Shown in pieces: positions 43,683 to 52,012 of a stretch of 64,000 nt of DNA (positions are counted from its first letter, which is position 1; each line of letters starts with the position of its first letter). This DNA comes from CAXXFQ01 sp963674475 (GTDB lineage: Bacteria; Planctomycetota; Planctomycetia; Pirellulales; Thermoguttaceae), in NCBI GenBank assembly GCA_963674475.2, contig CAXXFQ010000019.1, positions 620,001 to 684,000 of the forward strand, written 5' to 3'. The position numbers and the translations under genes were made by a program. Below the pieces are notes generated by a model that saw only the letters and a list, made by a program, of their open reading frames with translations, ran no database searches and was not told the DNA's origin.

Positions 43683-44231
43683 TTACCGGGTCTCGGCCAG
43701 GTAGCCCAGCTCGCGGGAGAAGTCGTCGATGGTGGCGGGCTGGCCGTGGAGCAGGTGCCCCAGCCGCATCAGGTGGGCCGCCGGGAAGTCCTTGCCCCAG
43801 CGGTCGTGGTATCCGGTGAAGCCGTACATCCAGAGCATCTCGGACGCCTGGGTGAAGGTCTGCCGGGCAATGGTCTCCCAATTCGTCTCGCAGTCGATCT
43901 TCCAGACCGGGTATTCCTTGCCGCCCACCTCGCGCTTGCCCTTGAAGTCCACCACCACGCGCAGCTTGCCGGATGGGCCGGGGGTCACGTTCCAGTAGTA
44001 GAGCCATCCCTCGCCCACCCATTCGAATTCCAGGTGGCGATAGTCCCTGTCCATGTCCACCGGTCCCTCCAGGCCGTGGGCGTCGGCCAAACACCGGCAG
44101 AGGTCCTTGATGGGTTCGGAGAAATTGGCGTGGACGCTCAGGTCGTAGTGGGAACCGTCCTGCACGATGCGGGATTCGAGCCATCCCGCCTTGGCCTCGG
44201 TCAGATAAATCTGAAAGTCGTTGCCGGACAT
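43683..44231 (-). CDS. Conserved protein of unknown function, first gene of a five-gene operon
   Basis: A 182-residue soluble protein. It starts at ATG 44231, supported by GAGG six bases upstream; longer starts are less likely. Visible parts: SHYDLSVHANFSEPIKDLCR, YRHLEFEWVGEGWLYYWNV and LWMYGFTGYHDRWGKDFPAA, a mixed alpha/beta protein rich in tryptophan and tyrosine. I do not recognise a family. The genes downstream (DenV-like glycosylase, TylF-like methyltransferase, solute-binding protein, second methyltransferase) follow at 5, 12, 40 and 2 bases. Confidence 0.65.
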   Translation of the reverse strand: MSGNDFQIYLTEAKAGWLESRIVQDGSHYDLSVHANFSEPIKDLCRCLADAHGLEGPVDMDRDYRHLEFEWVGEGWLYYWNVTPGPSGKLRVVVDFKGKREVGGKEYPVWKIDCETNWETIARQTFTQASEMLWMYGFTGYHDRWGKDFPAAHLMRLGHLLHGQPATIDDFSRELGYLAETR

Positions 44232-44297
44232 TCGCACCTCATACATTTTCTGTGTTGTCGTTGGCGCATGGTACACTATGTGGAAATGATTACAAGG

Positions 44298-44345
44298 ACG
44301 GCCCGGGAGGGTGCGGCGGTTCTGCCGCATCCTTCCGGGCCGTTT
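44298..44345. terminator. Bidirectional terminator between the operon and the cytochrome gene
   Basis: ACGGCCCGGGAGG (44298-44310) pairs with CCTTCCGGGCCGT (44331-44343) and an inner TGCGGC/GCCGCA pair adds to it. TTTTC follows; it ends the cytochrome transcript (minus strand) or a plus-strand one. Confidence 0.75.
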
Positions 44346-44369
44346 TCATTTGTTTTTTTCTTGTCTGGC

Positions 44370-46868
44370 CTACTCCAGCCCCATGCCCGAGTGGTGGGCC
44401 GGGGAGTCCATCTCGTCCACGTGGCAGACCGTGCACGAACCCGCCGCGCCCAGGGTTTGGGCGTCGCCCGTGTACTGCACGGGCTGGGCGTTGTCCCGGT
44501 CGTTTCCGGCGGGATAGACTGCGTGCGGGCTGCCGTGGCAGGCCGCGCAGACCACCGCGTCCATGTCGCCGCGCCGGGTCGAGTACAGCCCGGTCTCGTC
44601 CTCGGTCCATCGGTTGGAGGCGTCGTCCGAGGACGGCGGCGCAAAGTCCTGGTGGCAGGTCAGGCAGTCGGGCTGCATGGTCCACGGCTTGCGCGGTTCC
44701 ACCGCGTCCCGGTTGGCCGCGTTGGCCGGGATGAGCAGGGGGAGCGTCCGCTTGGCGAACGGGGAGTCGCCCTCGCCCTTGAGCAGGCCGATGGCGAAGT
44801 CCTCCATGGGGCCGTGGCAGTTGGCGCAGGAGAGGTCCGCCTCGGCGTGCCTGCCGCGCAGGGTGTCCTGCGGGTGGCACTTGAGGCAGGAACCGTCCGC
44901 GTCGCGCCCGGCCAGGAAGACCGCGTGCACGCCGTGGATGGCCGTGGACAGGGACGGGACCCCGTCCACGCCCGCCGCGTTCAGGGCCGGGTCCGCGTGG
45001 CAGTCCGCGCAGGCCACGCTCTCGCGCGAGGCCAGATCGGTCCGGTTGATGCGGTCGTGGGCCTCAAGGATGTCGACCACCGTCGTGTCGGACACGCCGG
45101 AGCCGTCCCTGGCCCACTGCCCGCCGTGGCAGGAGAGGCAGCCCATCCGGCCGCTGACAGGCGCGGCCACCTTGGTTTCGGCCAGGACCTTGCCCGCGTC
45201 GTCCCTGGCCGTGATCGCGACCATGGGCATCGGATCGAACGTGCCGTTCTTGTACGGCAGGGGCGCAATGGACGCCTCGAACCGGTTCAGGTCCTTTTCC
45301 CAGGCCATTTCCCCGGTCAGGGTGTCGCCCTCGAAACCGGTTTCCACGCTAAATGTCAGGGTCACGCCCTCACTCGTCAGCTCGGGGGCCGCGTCGCGCA
45401 GCACGAGCTGGGCGCGGAGGGTCGAGCCGGGCGGGAGCAGGGTCCACTTGCCGGATTGGGCGTAGAAGCGCATGCCCTGGTCGGCCCAGGCCACCAGCGC
45501 GTATTCGGCTTTGTCCGCGTCAAAGGGCGCGGGGTCGAACGGACCGGGTTCGGGCGCGGCCGAGGCAACGGGCGTCTTCCCGTTCAGCCCCTGGGCGATG
45601 TACGTCGCCAGGGCGTTTTTCTCCTCGTCGTTGCCCACGAAGGGCGGCATGTAGCGCGCGATCTTGCCCATGCCGGTGAGGAACGCGGCCAGGCCGTCCG
45701 CATCGTACATGGCCGTGCGCTTCTTGATGTCGTTCATGGGGCCGTCGATGGAATGGCAGGCCGAGCACTGAAGCTGGAACAGGAAGTCCCCCGCCTTCAT
45801 GCGGTTGGCGTCGGTGATCCCGTCCCGCAGGTCCGGCGGCGTCCACCTGGCCGAGGCCAGGGCGCCCTTCTGGTTGATGACTGGGACCATGGCCTTCTGG
45901 ATCGAGTTGGAATAGGTCCAGTCCCAGATGAGGTACGGCTTGCGCGCGGCCTCGCGCAGGAACTCGAAGGAGCCGAACAGCCCCTGGCCCGCCGCGAGCA
46001 CCACCAGGGCCAGGACGAAGCTCGTGGCCCTGGGCATCTTGAAGGCCAGGATCAGGCCGCCGAACAGGGTCACTGCGGAGAATATCCAGAACCACTGCAA
46101 AAAGGCGTGGGCGCGGTGGGAGCCGATGGTCATGAGCTGGTACTGGGCGTCCGGCAGGGCTTCCACATACCACCAGCCCGAGGCCACGGTGGCCAGCACG
46201 CCCAGGATGGTCCACAGCGAGCAGGTGCGCACGGTGGAAAGCCGGGTCGGCTCGTTCTCGATGCGCGTTGCCGTGACGAACCCGAACAGCCCGGCGCAGA
46301 CCGCGCTGAAGAAGGTCCGGAACACGAGCTGCGGCCAGAAGGTGGGGTTGAAGAACCCGTCCCAGAAGTCCTTGGTGTTGATCCAGTCGCCCGGGGTGAG
46401 CATAAACCCGACGATGCCGTTGATCAGGAACAGGGAGAGCCACCCGAACAGGAAGTAGAGCCAGCCCGCGATCATGTGGTCGCGCCGGTCCATGGTCTCC
46501 CAGGTGTAGTAGTAGATGATCAGGGCCACGATCTCGCCCAGGAAGCAGACCCACTCCGCCGCCCACCCGAACACGAACTGGTGGATGAGGGTGATGGTCG
46601 CCTGGGGCGCGAGCAGGGCTACGGTGAACCAGATGGCCACGCCGGACACGGCCCCGAAGGCCATGGTCAGGAGCAGGAAGAACTTGGTGTGCTTCTTGGC
46701 GTAGTTGAGCAGGTCGATGTTGCCCGTGCGGTAGGCCGCCCGTTCGGTGAGCACCAGGAACAGGCCGCCGCCCACCGCGAAGTGGGCCACGTACACGTGC
46801 AGGGTCGCAATGAGCGCTATCCAGAATCCGCCGCCGAGGGTCGTCAGTTGCCAGATGGGATATTCCAT
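44370..46868 (-). CDS. Membrane-anchored octaheme c-type cytochrome with bd-oxidase-like membrane domain
   Basis: An 832-residue protein. The first 320 residues are hydrophobic, about eight helices with histidines near FVGWAAEW- and HVYVAHFAVGG-type positions, resembling the cytochrome bd subunit I-like quinol-binding membrane proteins. The periplasmic rest holds eight CXXCH heme sites: CSACH (about residue 368), CLSCH (about 579), CADCH, CLKCH, CANCH, CLTCH, CAACH and CTVCH. It should pass electrons between the quinone pool and periplasmic hemes. Its partner ends three bases upstream. Desulfovibrio uses such modules in respiration; direction of electron flow and acceptor are unknown. Confidence 0.8.
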   Translation of the reverse strand: MEYPIWQLTTLGGGFWIALIATLHVYVAHFAVGGGLFLVLTERAAYRTGNIDLLNYAKKHTKFFLLLTMAFGAVSGVAIWFTVALLAPQATITLIHQFVFGWAAEWVCFLGEIVALIIYYYTWETMDRRDHMIAGWLYFLFGWLSLFLINGIVGFMLTPGDWINTKDFWDGFFNPTFWPQLVFRTFFSAVCAGLFGFVTATRIENEPTRLSTVRTCSLWTILGVLATVASGWWYVEALPDAQYQLMTIGSHRAHAFLQWFWIFSAVTLFGGLILAFKMPRATSFVLALVVLAAGQGLFGSFEFLREAARKPYLIWDWTYSNSIQKAMVPVINQKGALASARWTPPDLRDGITDANRMKAGDFLFQLQCSACHSIDGPMNDIKKRTAMYDADGLAAFLTGMGKIARYMPPFVGNDEEKNALATYIAQGLNGKTPVASAAPEPGPFDPAPFDADKAEYALVAWADQGMRFYAQSGKWTLLPPGSTLRAQLVLRDAAPELTSEGVTLTFSVETGFEGDTLTGEMAWEKDLNRFEASIAPLPYKNGTFDPMPMVAITARDDAGKVLAETKVAAPVSGRMGCLSCHGGQWARDGSGVSDTTVVDILEAHDRINRTDLASRESVACADCHADPALNAAGVDGVPSLSTAIHGVHAVFLAGRDADGSCLKCHPQDTLRGRHAEADLSCANCHGPMEDFAIGLLKGEGDSPFAKRTLPLLIPANAANRDAVEPRKPWTMQPDCLTCHQDFAPPSSDDASNRWTEDETGLYSTRRGDMDAVVCAACHGSPHAVYPAGNDRDNAQPVQYTGDAQTLGAAGSCTVCHVDEMDSPAHHSGMGLE

Positions 46869-46871
46869 GGG

Positions 46872-47915
46872 TTACGCCCTCCCCTCGCGCGAACGGAAAT
46901 AGAGTTTGAGCATGTACCCGACCAGGGCCAGGCCGCCCACCAGGAATCCGAGGAAGAGGTAGAACGAGGAGTACTGGTGCGTGACCAGGGTGTCCTCGGC
47001 CTTGAACCAGGGGGCCAGGTACAGGGTGCGCACCCAGTTGCGGGCCAGGCTCATGAACAGGACCGTGAGCACGGCCCAGACCGAGGTCTGCACCGGGTTT
47101 TTGCGGAACGCGGCCCACAGGGCCATGCCCGCGCCCAGCAGCCCGGCCAGCAGGGTCAGGGTGGCCGGGAGGGAGTCGCCCATGAAGGCGAGCAGTATCG
47201 GGCGCGGCAGCACGGCCAGGAACCAGATGCCCACGGCCAGGTTGACCATGGTTGCCCGGATGAACCAGGTCAGGCCGTCGTCCACGTAGTCCTCGCGTTT
47301 CCTCATGCGCCCGAGCAGGGCGATGAACAGCCCGCCCACGGCCAGGGAGCCGACCATGAAGTGCAGGAAGCGCGGAGCGAGGGTCGGGTCGGCCAGGTTG
47401 AGGAATCCGCCGTCGCGCGTGAAGTATTCGGTCCAGGTCTCGGGCAGGAGCATCAACGTCATGTTGTTGGTGAGCATGAAGCCCGTGTACACGATTCCGG
47501 CCACGGAGAGCAGGAACAGCGCGTTGCGCCCGGTGTCGCCCAGGGCGTCGTACTTGAACTTGTAGGTGTAGAACCCGTAGTAGGAGAAGAGCAGGGCCGC
47601 GATCACGGCCAGCCACCAGCCGCCCATGAGCACGGAGCTGACGTAGTCGAAGTGGCCGTAGAGCACCTGGAGGAAGAGCAGCGGGGCCACGCCCATGTTG
47701 ATGGTCAGGGCGAGCAGGGGCGGGGATTTCTGGCCCACGTCGTGGGCCAGCTCGTGGTCGCCGCGCAGGGAGCGGACCAGCCCGATGGCCGCCGAGCCGA
47801 GCAGGGCGTTCATGAACAGGATGTGGACCGTGAACGTGAGCACTAGCAGCACGTCGAACCAGCCCCAGGGGATGGGTATGGGTTCCGCCAGCGGAATGAG
47901 GGACGCGGGATTCAT
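46872..47915 (-). CDS. Polytopic membrane partner of the octaheme cytochrome
   Basis: A 347-residue integral membrane protein with about nine hydrophobic helices (for example WGWFDVLLVLTFTVHILFMN, ALLFSYYGFYTYKFKYDALG, LFMSLARNWVRTLYLAPWFK), no heme-binding CXXCH, and several histidines and arginines near the presumed membrane surface. Its stop is three bases before the cytochrome start, so the two are co-translated and presumably form one complex, with this subunit carrying quinone-binding or proton-translocating helices. No close family name is evident to me; upstream spacing to coaX is divergent. Confidence 0.7.
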   Translation of the reverse strand: MNPASLIPLAEPIPIPWGWFDVLLVLTFTVHILFMNALLGSAAIGLVRSLRGDHELAHDVGQKSPPLLALTINMGVAPLLFLQVLYGHFDYVSSVLMGGWWLAVIAALLFSYYGFYTYKFKYDALGDTGRNALFLLSVAGIVYTGFMLTNNMTLMLLPETWTEYFTRDGGFLNLADPTLAPRFLHFMVGSLAVGGLFIALLGRMRKREDYVDDGLTWFIRATMVNLAVGIWFLAVLPRPILLAFMGDSLPATLTLLAGLLGAGMALWAAFRKNPVQTSVWAVLTVLFMSLARNWVRTLYLAPWFKAEDTLVTHQYSSFYLFLGFLVGGLALVGYMLKLYFRSREGRA

Positions 47916-48061
47916 GGCTTCTCCTTATGGCTTAATTCCAATGTATAGGGGATTTGGTCCGGGTTCACAATAGGGCGGCCTGCACCACCTTCCCGCACCG
48001 CCCCTTGCCATTTGCCGGGAAACGGGTAGAAAATCGGGAAACGGACCGGAGGAGACGCGCC

Positions 48062-48826
48062 ATGATACTGCTTTTCGATGCGGGCAACACCAACACCAAG
48101 ATTTGTCTGGCCAACGACGAGGGGCTGGGCGAGAGCTACACCCTGCCCACCCGCCCGGCCAACACGGCCGACGACTGGGGGCTGAAGATCGAGGCGATCC
48201 TGCGCCGCGAGGGCGTGGACCCGGCGGACGTGGAGGCGTGCGTCATCGCCTCGGTGGTGCCGCCCCTGGACCCGCTTATCGCGTCCATGGCGCAACGCTT
48301 CCTGGGGTGCGAGCCGCTTTTTGCCGGGCGCGACCTGGTCATCGACCTGGAGAACCGGTACGCCCGGCCCGAGCAGGTGGGCGCGGACATCCTGGTGGGC
48401 TGCCTGTCCGCGCGGCTGACCTACGACGCGCAGAGCCTGATCGTGGTCGACTTCGGCACGGCCACCACCCTGGCCTGCGTGCAGGGCACCGCGTTCCTGG
48501 GCGGGCTGATCTGCCCCGGCGTGCTCTCCTCCACCTCGGCCCTGGCCACGGGCACGGCCAAGCTGCCCAAGGTGAACCTGACCATCGACTCCCCGGAACT
48601 GACCTGGGGCCGCTCCACCGAACAATGCCTGAACCAGGGGCTGGTCTTCGGCTTCGCGGCCATGGTGGACGGGCTGGTGGACAAGCTGTCCGACCAACTG
48701 GGCGACCCCTTCATCGTGGCCACGGGCGGGTTGGCCCCGACCATTGCCCAAATCTCGGAAACCATCGACGAGCTGCGTCCCGACCTGGTCATGGAAGGGC
48801 TGTGGATGGCCTATTACAACGACTGA
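48062..48826 (+). CDS. coaX: Type III pantothenate kinase
   Basis: A 254-residue ASKHA-fold kinase phosphorylating pantothenate, the first step of coenzyme A synthesis. MILLFDAGNTNTKICLANDE is the phosphate-binding loop with its first acidic residue, LIVVDFGTATTLACVQ the second, GADILVGCLSA and FIVATGGLA complete the family pattern. Insensitive to feedback by CoA in known members. ATG 48062 has GGAGGAG ten bases upstream. Divergent from the cytochrome genes; a terminator follows 22 bases after the stop. Confidence 0.94.
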   Translation: MILLFDAGNTNTKICLANDEGLGESYTLPTRPANTADDWGLKIEAILRREGVDPADVEACVIASVVPPLDPLIASMAQRFLGCEPLFAGRDLVIDLENRYARPEQVGADILVGCLSARLTYDAQSLIVVDFGTATTLACVQGTAFLGGLICPGVLSSTSALATGTAKLPKVNLTIDSPELTWGRSTEQCLNQGLVFGFAAMVDGLVDKLSDQLGDPFIVATGGLAPTIAQISETIDELRPDLVMEGLWMAYYND

Positions 48827-48848
48827 CGATGTCCGGCTTCGACGCGAA

Positions 48849-48884
48849 AGCGGCGGCAGGGTGACCCTGCCGCCGCTTTTTTTT
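48849..48884 (+). terminator. Rho-independent terminator after coaX
   Basis: AGCGGCGGCAGGG (48849-48861) pairs with CCCTGCCGCCGCT (48865-48877), then eight T. Confidence 0.95.
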
Positions 48885-48902
48885 GTGGTTGCGGGACGTC
48901 GG

Positions 48903-50879
48903 CTAGAAGCGTTCGAATTCGCCGTCGTCCATGTTCATGTCAAAGCCCGAGGCGGGCCGGACCGGCTTGGTCGCCGTCTTGGGTGCGCCGCTCTTCTTGC
49001 CGGACGGCAGGGCGGGCGCGGGCGCGGTCGCCACGCTCACCTTGCGTCTCCGGATCGGGCTTCCGCCGCCGCCGACCTTGAAGAAGGCCATGGTGTTTTG
49101 CAGTTGGGTGGACTGGCCCGAGAGTTCCTCGCTGGTGGAGGCCATTTCCTCGGAGGCCGAGGCGTTCTGCTGGATCACGTTGTCGAGCTGGGCGATGGCC
49201 TGGTTGATTTGCTCCACGCCCGTGCTCTGCTCGGTGCTGGCCGCGGAGATCTCCTGGACCAGGTCCGCGGTCTTGCGGATGTTCGGGACCAGTTCCTCGA
49301 GCATCCTCCCCGCCTTTTCCGCCACGTTCACCGTGGTCGTGGACAGCTCGCTGATCTCGCCTGCGGCCGTGCCGGACCGTTCGGCCAGCTTGCGGACTTC
49401 GGCGGCGACCACCGCGAACCCCTTGCCGTGCTCACCGGCCCGGGCCGCCTCGATGGCTGCGTTCAGGGCCAGGAGGTTGGTCTGGCGGGCGATCTCCTCG
49501 ATGATGGAGATCTTCTCGGCGATGTTCTTCATGGCGACCACGGCCTCGCTGACCGCCGCGCCGGATTCGCCCGCGTCCAGGGCGGCCTTGGCCGCGATGG
49601 ACTCGGTGGAGGTGGCGTTCTCCGTGTTCTGCTGGATGTTGGCCGCCATTTCCTCCATGGACGAGGAGACCTCCTCGATGGAGGCGGCCTGCTCGGTGGC
49701 GCCCTGGGACAGGGCCTGGGCGGACGAGGACAGCTCGTTGCTGCCTGCGGCCACCATGGCCGAGCCTTCGCGCACGTCCGAGACCACCCGGGTCAGCTGC
49801 TCCGTCATATCCTTCATGTTGGCGTAGACGCCGATGGCCTCGGCATCGAAGGAGATGTCCAGGTCGCCCCCGGCGATGGCCTCGGCGATGTCCGAGATCA
49901 CGGCCGGGTCCTTGCCCAGCTGCCTCAGCGTGGTGCGGATGATGAAGAAGGCCGTGATCACGCCGAGCAGGAGGGAGGCCAGGCTGAGCACGATGATGAT
50001 CATGTTGGTCCGGCTGTTGGTGGCCTGGACGTGGTTGCCGATTTCCCTCTGGTCATCGAGGAAGAGCTGCTTCAACTCGTCCATCTTGTCGCCCACGTCC
50101 GCGCCGATGACGCTGAGGTGGCTGGAGACCACCTTGTTGCGGGCGAAGATGATCTCGGTCACCTTGGTGAACCCGTCGGCGTACTTCTCGACCATGGGGT
50201 GGAGTTCCGCCAGCAGCTTCCTGCGTTCGGGGTTTTGCAGGCTGCCATCCAGGACGTGCAGGTTTTTCTTCATGTCGGCCAGCTTTTCTTGCACCCGGTC
50301 AACGGCCGTCTGGCTGTTGTCCTCCAGGAACTGGGTCGCGTACAGGCGGACGGAGAGCATGTCGCTCAAGGCCAGCCCGGCCCGGTAGGCGGCCTCCATG
50401 TCGTTGTCGCGGTTGGACGTCTCCAGGATTTTGTCCAGGTTCTTTTCCATGGCCGGACCCAGCGCGTACAGGGAGTTCTTCACGATGTCGTCGCGCTGCA
50501 CCCGGAACTTTTTAATCTGCTCGAAATATTGGTTGTATTCCTTGAGCTGGTCGTCGGTCCTGTCCACGATCTGCGCCCTGGCCGGGTCCTTGATGTCCGT
50601 CTGGGCCGTGGACATCTCCTTGAAGATGTTCTCGAAGGCGGCGTTGTACTGCTTGAGGATATCCTCGCTTCCGGTGAGGATGTAATCCTTGACGTGCATG
50701 CGGGCGGCCAGCATTTCCGATTGCAGGCGTGCGGCCAGGTTTGCGTTGACGGTCAGGTGGCGATAGCGGGAAAAGCCGCTGTTGGCGCTGGATAGCGCCC
50801 AGTACGCCAAGCCTGCCAGGATGAGGAGCAGTGCCAGGACCGCGCCGAACCCCGAGGTGAGCTTGGTTGACAGTTTCAT
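48903..50879 (-). CDS. Methyl-accepting chemotaxis protein with helical sensor
   Basis: A 658-residue transmembrane chemoreceptor. Transmembrane helices frame a large all-helical periplasmic sensor (about residues 30-300, HBM-like; for example ARLQSEMLAARMHVKDYILT), then HAMP-like GGDLDISFDAEAIGVYA, and a long coiled coil with the signalling hairpin EIARQTNLLALNAAIEAARA and GKGFAVVAAEVRKLAERS. The C-terminus is a basic linker with DGEFERF, not a CheR-docking NWETF. Ligand unknown; HBM sensors often bind organic acids. Preceded by AGGAGG. No che genes nearby. Confidence 0.94.
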   Translation of the reverse strand: MKLSTKLTSGFGAVLALLLILAGLAYWALSSANSGFSRYRHLTVNANLAARLQSEMLAARMHVKDYILTGSEDILKQYNAAFENIFKEMSTAQTDIKDPARAQIVDRTDDQLKEYNQYFEQIKKFRVQRDDIVKNSLYALGPAMEKNLDKILETSNRDNDMEAAYRAGLALSDMLSVRLYATQFLEDNSQTAVDRVQEKLADMKKNLHVLDGSLQNPERRKLLAELHPMVEKYADGFTKVTEIIFARNKVVSSHLSVIGADVGDKMDELKQLFLDDQREIGNHVQATNSRTNMIIIVLSLASLLLGVITAFFIIRTTLRQLGKDPAVISDIAEAIAGGDLDISFDAEAIGVYANMKDMTEQLTRVVSDVREGSAMVAAGSNELSSSAQALSQGATEQAASIEEVSSSMEEMAANIQQNTENATSTESIAAKAALDAGESGAAVSEAVVAMKNIAEKISIIEEIARQTNLLALNAAIEAARAGEHGKGFAVVAAEVRKLAERSGTAAGEISELSTTTVNVAEKAGRMLEELVPNIRKTADLVQEISAASTEQSTGVEQINQAIAQLDNVIQQNASASEEMASTSEELSGQSTQLQNTMAFFKVGGGGSPIRRRKVSVATAPAPALPSGKKSGAPKTATKPVRPASGFDMNMDDGEFERF

Positions 50880-51089
50880 TGGTGAACCTCCTGGTGAGAT
50901 GGAAAAGATGAATGGTAGATTGTGATCGGGTGATTACAGTCGTTAGTGCTTGGAGCCAGTCTACGCTGGCAGATGCGCGAAGCTATTATATTGCTGGGAA
51001 AAAGGATGATTATAATGGGTCACGGTGAAGGGGCCGGGCGGCAGGGCAGCGCCTGTCCCGGGCGGGCGGCGTTTGGCCGGAAAACAGCG

Positions 51090-51128
51090 CGGCGGCGCCG
51101 GACCATGCCCGGCGCCGCCGTTTTTTTG
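51090..51128 (+). terminator. GC-rich hairpin with T-run between MCP and DJ-1 genes
   Basis: CGGCGGCGCCGG (51090-51101) pairs with CCGGCGCCGCCG (51109-51120), loop ACCATGC, followed by seven T on the plus strand. On the minus strand only four T follow, so as a terminator of the DJ-1 gene it is less clear. Confidence 0.65.
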
Positions 51129-51142
51129 GGTTTCGTTTTTGC

Positions 51143-51730
51143 CTACGGCTCGATGGTCGTGCCGAGCAGCTTGAGGAATTTGGCGATCAGTTCGGGGTGG
51201 GACGGCCAGGCCGGGGAGGTGACCAGGTTGCCGTCCACGTGGGCGCTGGAAAAGGTCTCGTTGGGGTTGACCCAGGTCGCGCCGCACGCTTCCAGGTCAG
51301 GGCGCACGGCCGGGTAGGCGGTGCAGGACTTGCCCTTGACCACGCCTGCGGCCACCAGGATCTGCGGGCCGTGGCAGACCGCCGCGATGGGCTTGTCCGC
51401 CTCGGCGAAGTGGCGCACGATCTCCAGTACCCGCTCATTGAGGCGGATGTATTCCGGGGCGCGTCCGCCGGGGATGACCAGCCCGTCGTACTGCGCGGGG
51501 TCGACCGAGGCGAAGTCCGCGTTGAGCAGGAAGTTGTGGCCCGGTTTCTCGCTGTAGGTCTGGTGGCCCTCGAAGTCGTGCACCGCCGTGGCTATGGTCT
51601 CGCCCGCCTTCTTGTCCGGGCAGACGGCGTGCACCTCGTGGCCCACCATCAGCAGCATCTGGAACGGGACCATCACCTCGTAATCCTCGACGAAATCGCC
51701 GACCAGCATCAGTATCTTCTTTGCAGACAT
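51143..51730 (-). CDS. DJ-1/PfpI-family protein
   Basis: A 195-residue flavodoxin-like protein, MSAKKILMLVGDFVEDYEVM, with the conserved GLVIPGGRAPEYIRLN and AAVCHGPQILVAAGVVKGK, in which the cysteine of the nucleophile elbow (VCHGPQ) is present. PfpI/DJ-1 proteins are proteases, glyoxalases or deglycases; the exact activity is not settled for this one. ATG 51730 follows AGGAGG at the right distance. Monocistronic between the chemoreceptor and enolase. Confidence 0.92.
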   Translation of the reverse strand: MSAKKILMLVGDFVEDYEVMVPFQMLLMVGHEVHAVCPDKKAGETIATAVHDFEGHQTYSEKPGHNFLLNADFASVDPAQYDGLVIPGGRAPEYIRLNERVLEIVRHFAEADKPIAAVCHGPQILVAAGVVKGKSCTAYPAVRPDLEACGATWVNPNETFSSAHVDGNLVTSPAWPSHPELIAKFLKLLGTTIEP

Positions 51731-52012
51731 GATTTTCCTCCTAGGGTTGACGGATTGTTCACCGTATCCCGATCCGGACGGCCTGACAACATGCGGGCGA
51801 ATCTTTTCCGGCCCGTCGGAATTCGGTCGCTGAAAAGTACCCCATTTCCCGGCGCATTGTGTTACGGTTTGCCGGAAAAACCCGGTCCCCGGAATAATAA
51901 CTGCCAAATCCGCGCGGCCGGGATAGGTAATTGAGCATTGGAGAAATTTCGTCTAGACTCCATCTGTTTCACCGGGCATTCAATCATTTCAAAATATTCG
52001 AAGGAGTGGACC

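Noticed and set aside
43419..47846. Very long open frame (about 1475 codons) on the plus strand
   Set aside because: It lies opposite well-supported minus-strand genes (methyltransferase operon and the cytochrome) and its product is low-complexity G/R/A/P-rich; a high-GC shadow.
48903..50879. Chemotaxis gene cluster
   Set aside because: Only the receptor is present; no cheA, cheW, cheR or cheB in the window.
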